Assembly: GCA_949286815.1 (NCBI GenBank)
Contig: CASEEB010000055.1
Span: 1 to 7,994 of the forward strand
Origin: an uncultured Eubacteriales bacterium
GTDB lineage: Bacteria; Bacillota; Clostridia; Oscillospirales; CAG-272
DNA length: 7,994 bases
Direction of reading: 5' to 3'
Shown here in pieces: positions 5,796 to 7,994 of the stretch. Made by a program: the position numbers and the translations under genes. The notes beneath the pieces are model-generated. The model did not search any database. It saw nothing but the letters and a program-made list of their open reading frames with translations, and was not told the DNA's origin. Numbering within the stretch: the stretch's first letter is position 1; the number at the start of each line of letters is the position of its first letter.

Positions 5796-6692
5796 ATGCC
5801 CTTTGTTTTCAAAAGAAAAAAATTTTCCGCGGATATTGACAAGGAAGCAAAGATACGTCCCGTGGGCGCGTGGAAAAATTACTCAAAAGTCCAGAGAATA
5901 ACTCCCGCAGAATGTAAGAATCCGGTCGGAAACAAAATAATAGATGTGGAAGGCATCAGTCTTTCATATGACAGCAAGCCGGTTGTAAATAATCTGTCAT
6001 TTCAGGTAAATCAAGGCGACTATCTGTGCATTGTGGGGGAAAACGGCTCGGGAAAGACTACCTTGCTGGACGCGCTACTCGGACTTAAAAAGCCAGATTG
6101 CGGAAAGATAGATTTGCTTGACAAGCTGAAAAGGAACGACATAGGTTTTTTACCCCAGCACACCGAAGTACAGCGAGACTTCCCGGCGACAGTGTTTGAA
6201 ATTGTGATGTCCGGTTGCATCGGACGACAAAACAAAGGTCCGTTTTTTTCTAAAAACGACAGAAATACAGCCTTCACAAACATGGAAAAACTCGGAATAA
6301 CCTCTTTGTCAAGCAGAAGTTACCGTGAGCTGTCAGGCGGTCAGCAGCAAAGAGTGTTGCTTGCCAGAGCTCTTTGCTCCGCCACAAGGGTTCTCATGCT
6401 TGACGAACCGGTTACGGGGCTTGACCCAAAAGCCGCGTCCGATATGTATTCGCTTGTGTATGATATCAACAAAAAAGAAGGAATAACAATCATTATGATT
6501 TCGCACGATATTTCTTCTGTCTTAAAATACGCCTCACATGTGCTGAGTCTGGATAAATCGAAATATTTTTTCGGGACCGTCGAAAATTTCACGCAATACA
6601 GAGATAAGGCGGCATCCGAAAAACAAACCGGGGAAGACACCTTGTACGGAAACAGCGACGCATATAAATACGGAGGGACTGACATCAACTGA
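5796..6692 (+). CDS. znuC: ZnuC-type metal ABC transporter ATPase
   Basis: Cytoplasmic ATPase that drives the metal importer. All nucleotide-binding motifs are present: Walker A GENGSGKTT (81-89), Q-loop Q121, signature LSGGQQQR (179-186), Walker B VLMLDEP (199-205) and the switch histidine H237 (SHD). At 298 residues it is longer than a typical ZnuC of about 230-260. The excess is a basic N-terminal extension of about 47 residues before the usual start of the domain (IIDVEGISLSY) and a polar C-terminal tail of about 30 residues. The ATG start is supported by GGAG five bases upstream; no in-frame ATG lies nearer to the domain. It begins one base after znuA stops. Confidence 0.9.
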   Translation: MPFVFKRKKFSADIDKEAKIRPVGAWKNYSKVQRITPAECKNPVGNKIIDVEGISLSYDSKPVVNNLSFQVNQGDYLCIVGENGSGKTTLLDALLGLKKPDCGKIDLLDKLKRNDIGFLPQHTEVQRDFPATVFEIVMSGCIGRQNKGPFFSKNDRNTAFTNMEKLGITSLSSRSYRELSGGQQQRVLLARALCSATRVLMLDEPVTGLDPKAASDMYSLVYDINKKEGITIIMISHDISSVLKYASHVLSLDKSKYFFGTVENFTQYRDKAASEKQTGEDTLYGNSDAYKYGGTDIN

Positions 6693-6807
6693 GTAACTGA
6701 AATATTATATTCGGACGTTCAAAGCGGACTCAAAAAGATGTTTTCGGTTTTGACATTTATAACTACAATTAAAATCTTGCCTTTACGGTATAACGGATAA
6801 TTCAATA
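6693..6807. other. gap between ATPase and permease genes
   Basis: There are 115 bases without a gene in an otherwise tightly packed transporter operon. The znuB frame is open upstream only to a stop near 6759 and has no earlier start codon. A TTGACA at 6750-6755 has no well-spaced -10 (TAAAAT is only 14 bases away), so no promoter is called. No clear hairpin is seen. Confidence 0.5.
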
Positions 6808-7695
6808 ATGAACAATTTATTTATTTTTCTGGCTGTTAAGCAAAATATTTTTTCCAAGCTGTCGGAATATTTTTCGTTCTCATTTGTAAGATACGCTTTT
6901 ATTGTGGCGATTCTCATATCGTTATGCTCGGCGCTTCTGGGAGTCTCTTTGGTGCTCAAGCGCTATTCCATGATAGGAGACGGGCTTTCGCATGTGGCGT
7001 TCGGAGCCGGCGCGGTATCTGCCGTTGTCGGCGTCGCGGGAATGACTATAACGCTTCCGGTAACTGTTGTTACGGCTATTTTTTTACTTAAAAGCGGCGG
7101 AAGAAAAAAAATCATGGGGGACTCGGCAATAGCCATGCTTTCCGCCGGAGCTTTGGCGGTAGGATATCTGCTGCTTAATATTACAAACACTTCATCTTCC
7201 AATTTAAGCGGAGATGTATGCACTTCCCTTTTCGGTTCAACCTCCATTCTTACGCTTTCAAGAAGCGATGTTAACTTATGTCTTGTGCTGTGCGCGGCGG
7301 TCATTTTGTTCTTTGTGATATGCTACAACAGAATGTTTTCACTGACCTTTGACGAGCGTTTTGCGGGAGCCACCGGAATTAACGTCAGTTTATACAATCT
7401 TCTGACCGCGATAATCACGGCTACGGTAATTGTTGTGGGAATGAAGCTTGCGGGAGCATTGCTTATCTCCGCGTTGATTATTTTTCCCCCCATGGCGGCA
7501 ATGAGAATCTGTAAAAGCTACCGTTCGGTTATATTGACATCGGCGCTGATCTCGGTTTTCTGCGCGTTTACGGGGCTTATACTTGCCGTGCTGTACGAAA
7601 CCCCGGTGGGAGCAAGTATTGTATGCGTCAATCTTTGCGCGCTCATCTTTTTCTCGCTTCTGGGATTTTTAAAAAAGAAAATAAGGAACACTTAA
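6808..7695 (+). CDS. znuB: ZnuB-type metal ABC transporter permease
   Basis: Integral membrane subunit of the ABC-3 permease family, 295 residues, which forms the zinc/manganese channel with ZnuC. About eight hydrophobic segments are visible, at roughly 30-50, 63-80, 84-95, 107-123, 157-172, 195-230 (two), 243-263 and 267-287. Family hallmarks are GDGLSHVAFG (57-66), DERFAGATGI (182-191), where the ATPase-coupling region lies, and GALLISALIIFPPMAA (216-231). The ATG at 6808 has only a weak site (GGATAA) about eight bases upstream. The protein also has some 25 residues before the first membrane segment, more than usual. The start is therefore the least certain in the operon, but no better one is present. 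Confidence 0.9.
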   Translation: MNNLFIFLAVKQNIFSKLSEYFSFSFVRYAFIVAILISLCSALLGVSLVLKRYSMIGDGLSHVAFGAGAVSAVVGVAGMTITLPVTVVTAIFLLKSGGRKKIMGDSAIAMLSAGALAVGYLLLNITNTSSSNLSGDVCTSLFGSTSILTLSRSDVNLCLVLCAAVILFFVICYNRMFSLTFDERFAGATGINVSLYNLLTAIITATVIVVGMKLAGALLISALIIFPPMAAMRICKSYRSVILTSALISVFCAFTGLILAVLYETPVGASIVCVNLCALIFFSLLGFLKKKIRNT

Positions 7696-7721
7696 AATTA
7701 AGGAGTAAAAAAACATATATC

Positions 7722-7994
7722 ATGTTAGAAATAAAAAGAGCGGAGCTCATAGATTATCCCGAAATAGAGGAGTTGTACGTTACGGCTTTCCCCAAATCGG
7801 AACGAAAGCCCTTCAAAATGCTTACCGACATGTTTGAAAACGGCAAGGCGCAACTGTGTAAAATCATGTATGAAAACGAATTTTCGGGATTTTTTTATCT
7901 GTATTTCTATAAAGATTTCGCGCTGATAGATTATTTTGCGGTAAAACCCGAAATGCGCTCCAAGGGTCTGGGCGCGAAATCACTCGGGTTGCTG
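7722..7994 (+). CDS. GNAT-family N-acetyltransferase, cut by window end
   Basis: The first 91 residues of an acetyl-CoA-dependent acyltransferase; the frame is open to the right edge. The start MLEIKRAELIDYPEIEELY is typical of the fold's first strand and helix. The segment IDYFAVKPEMRSKGLGAKSL carries the acetyl-CoA-binding motif A with RSKGLG. The visible part does not indicate a substrate. It starts 26 bases after znuB stops and may be the last gene of the metal-uptake operon. AAGGAG (7700-7705) is 16 bases before the ATG, an unusually long spacing, and no nearer in-frame start exists. Confidence 0.85.
   Translation, partial: MLEIKRAELIDYPEIEELYVTAFPKSERKPFKMLTDMFENGKAQLCKIMYENEFSGFFYLYFYKDFALIDYFAVKPEMRSKGLGAKSLGLL

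Noticed and set aside
6750..6775. TTGACA with TAAAAT upstream of znuB as an internal promoter
   Set aside because: The spacer is only 14 bases, and no better -10 is found at 16-18 bases.

Overview
The window looks like chromosomal DNA from a low-to-mid GC Gram-positive anaerobe, most likely of the Clostridia. This rests on strong Shine-Dalgarno sites, TTG and GTG starts, two lipoproteins with typical lipoboxes, consensus sigma-A promoters and a Fur-type 7-1-7 operator. No genus can be assigned by eye. I found no CRISPR array, phage gene, intact insertion sequence or recognisable defence system.

Left edge (1-578): a complete tRNA-Ser(CGA) gene lies on the minus strand. A decayed copy of its 5' half sits just upstream, followed by about 300 bases of AT-rich DNA without a credible gene. 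A hairpin plus T-tract at 447-522 looks like the terminator of the next operon.

Minus-strand operon (579-about 3307): a very good promoter (3279-3307) would give a transcript with a leader of about 315 nt that is GC-rich and full of inverted repeats. It is followed by an XRE-type regulator with a long helical C-terminal domain. Three bases after it comes a lipoprotein with an HEAVH...E zinc-metallopeptidase-like site. The two genes are almost certainly co-transcribed and translationally coupled; their function is unknown.

Plus-strand operon (3423-end): a Fur/Zur-like box and a perfect TTGACA-N17-TATAAT promoter precede a Fur-family repressor (probably Zur). After it come a maltose/galactoside O-acetyltransferase-type hexapeptide protein, a ZnuA/TroA-type metal-binding lipoprotein, a ZnuC ATPase and a ZnuB permease. 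A GNAT acetyltransferase runs off the right edge. Together the repressor and the ABC genes describe a self-regulated high-affinity zinc (possibly manganese) uptake operon. The two acetyltransferases are passengers whose link to metal supply is not obvious. A 13-bp hairpin (3363-3403) separates the two divergent promoters.

The most interesting points are the structured, possibly repeat-derived leader of the regulator/peptidase operon, that regulator-peptidase pair itself, the Asp in place of the third metal-binding His in ZnuA, and the tRNA-Ser half copy.
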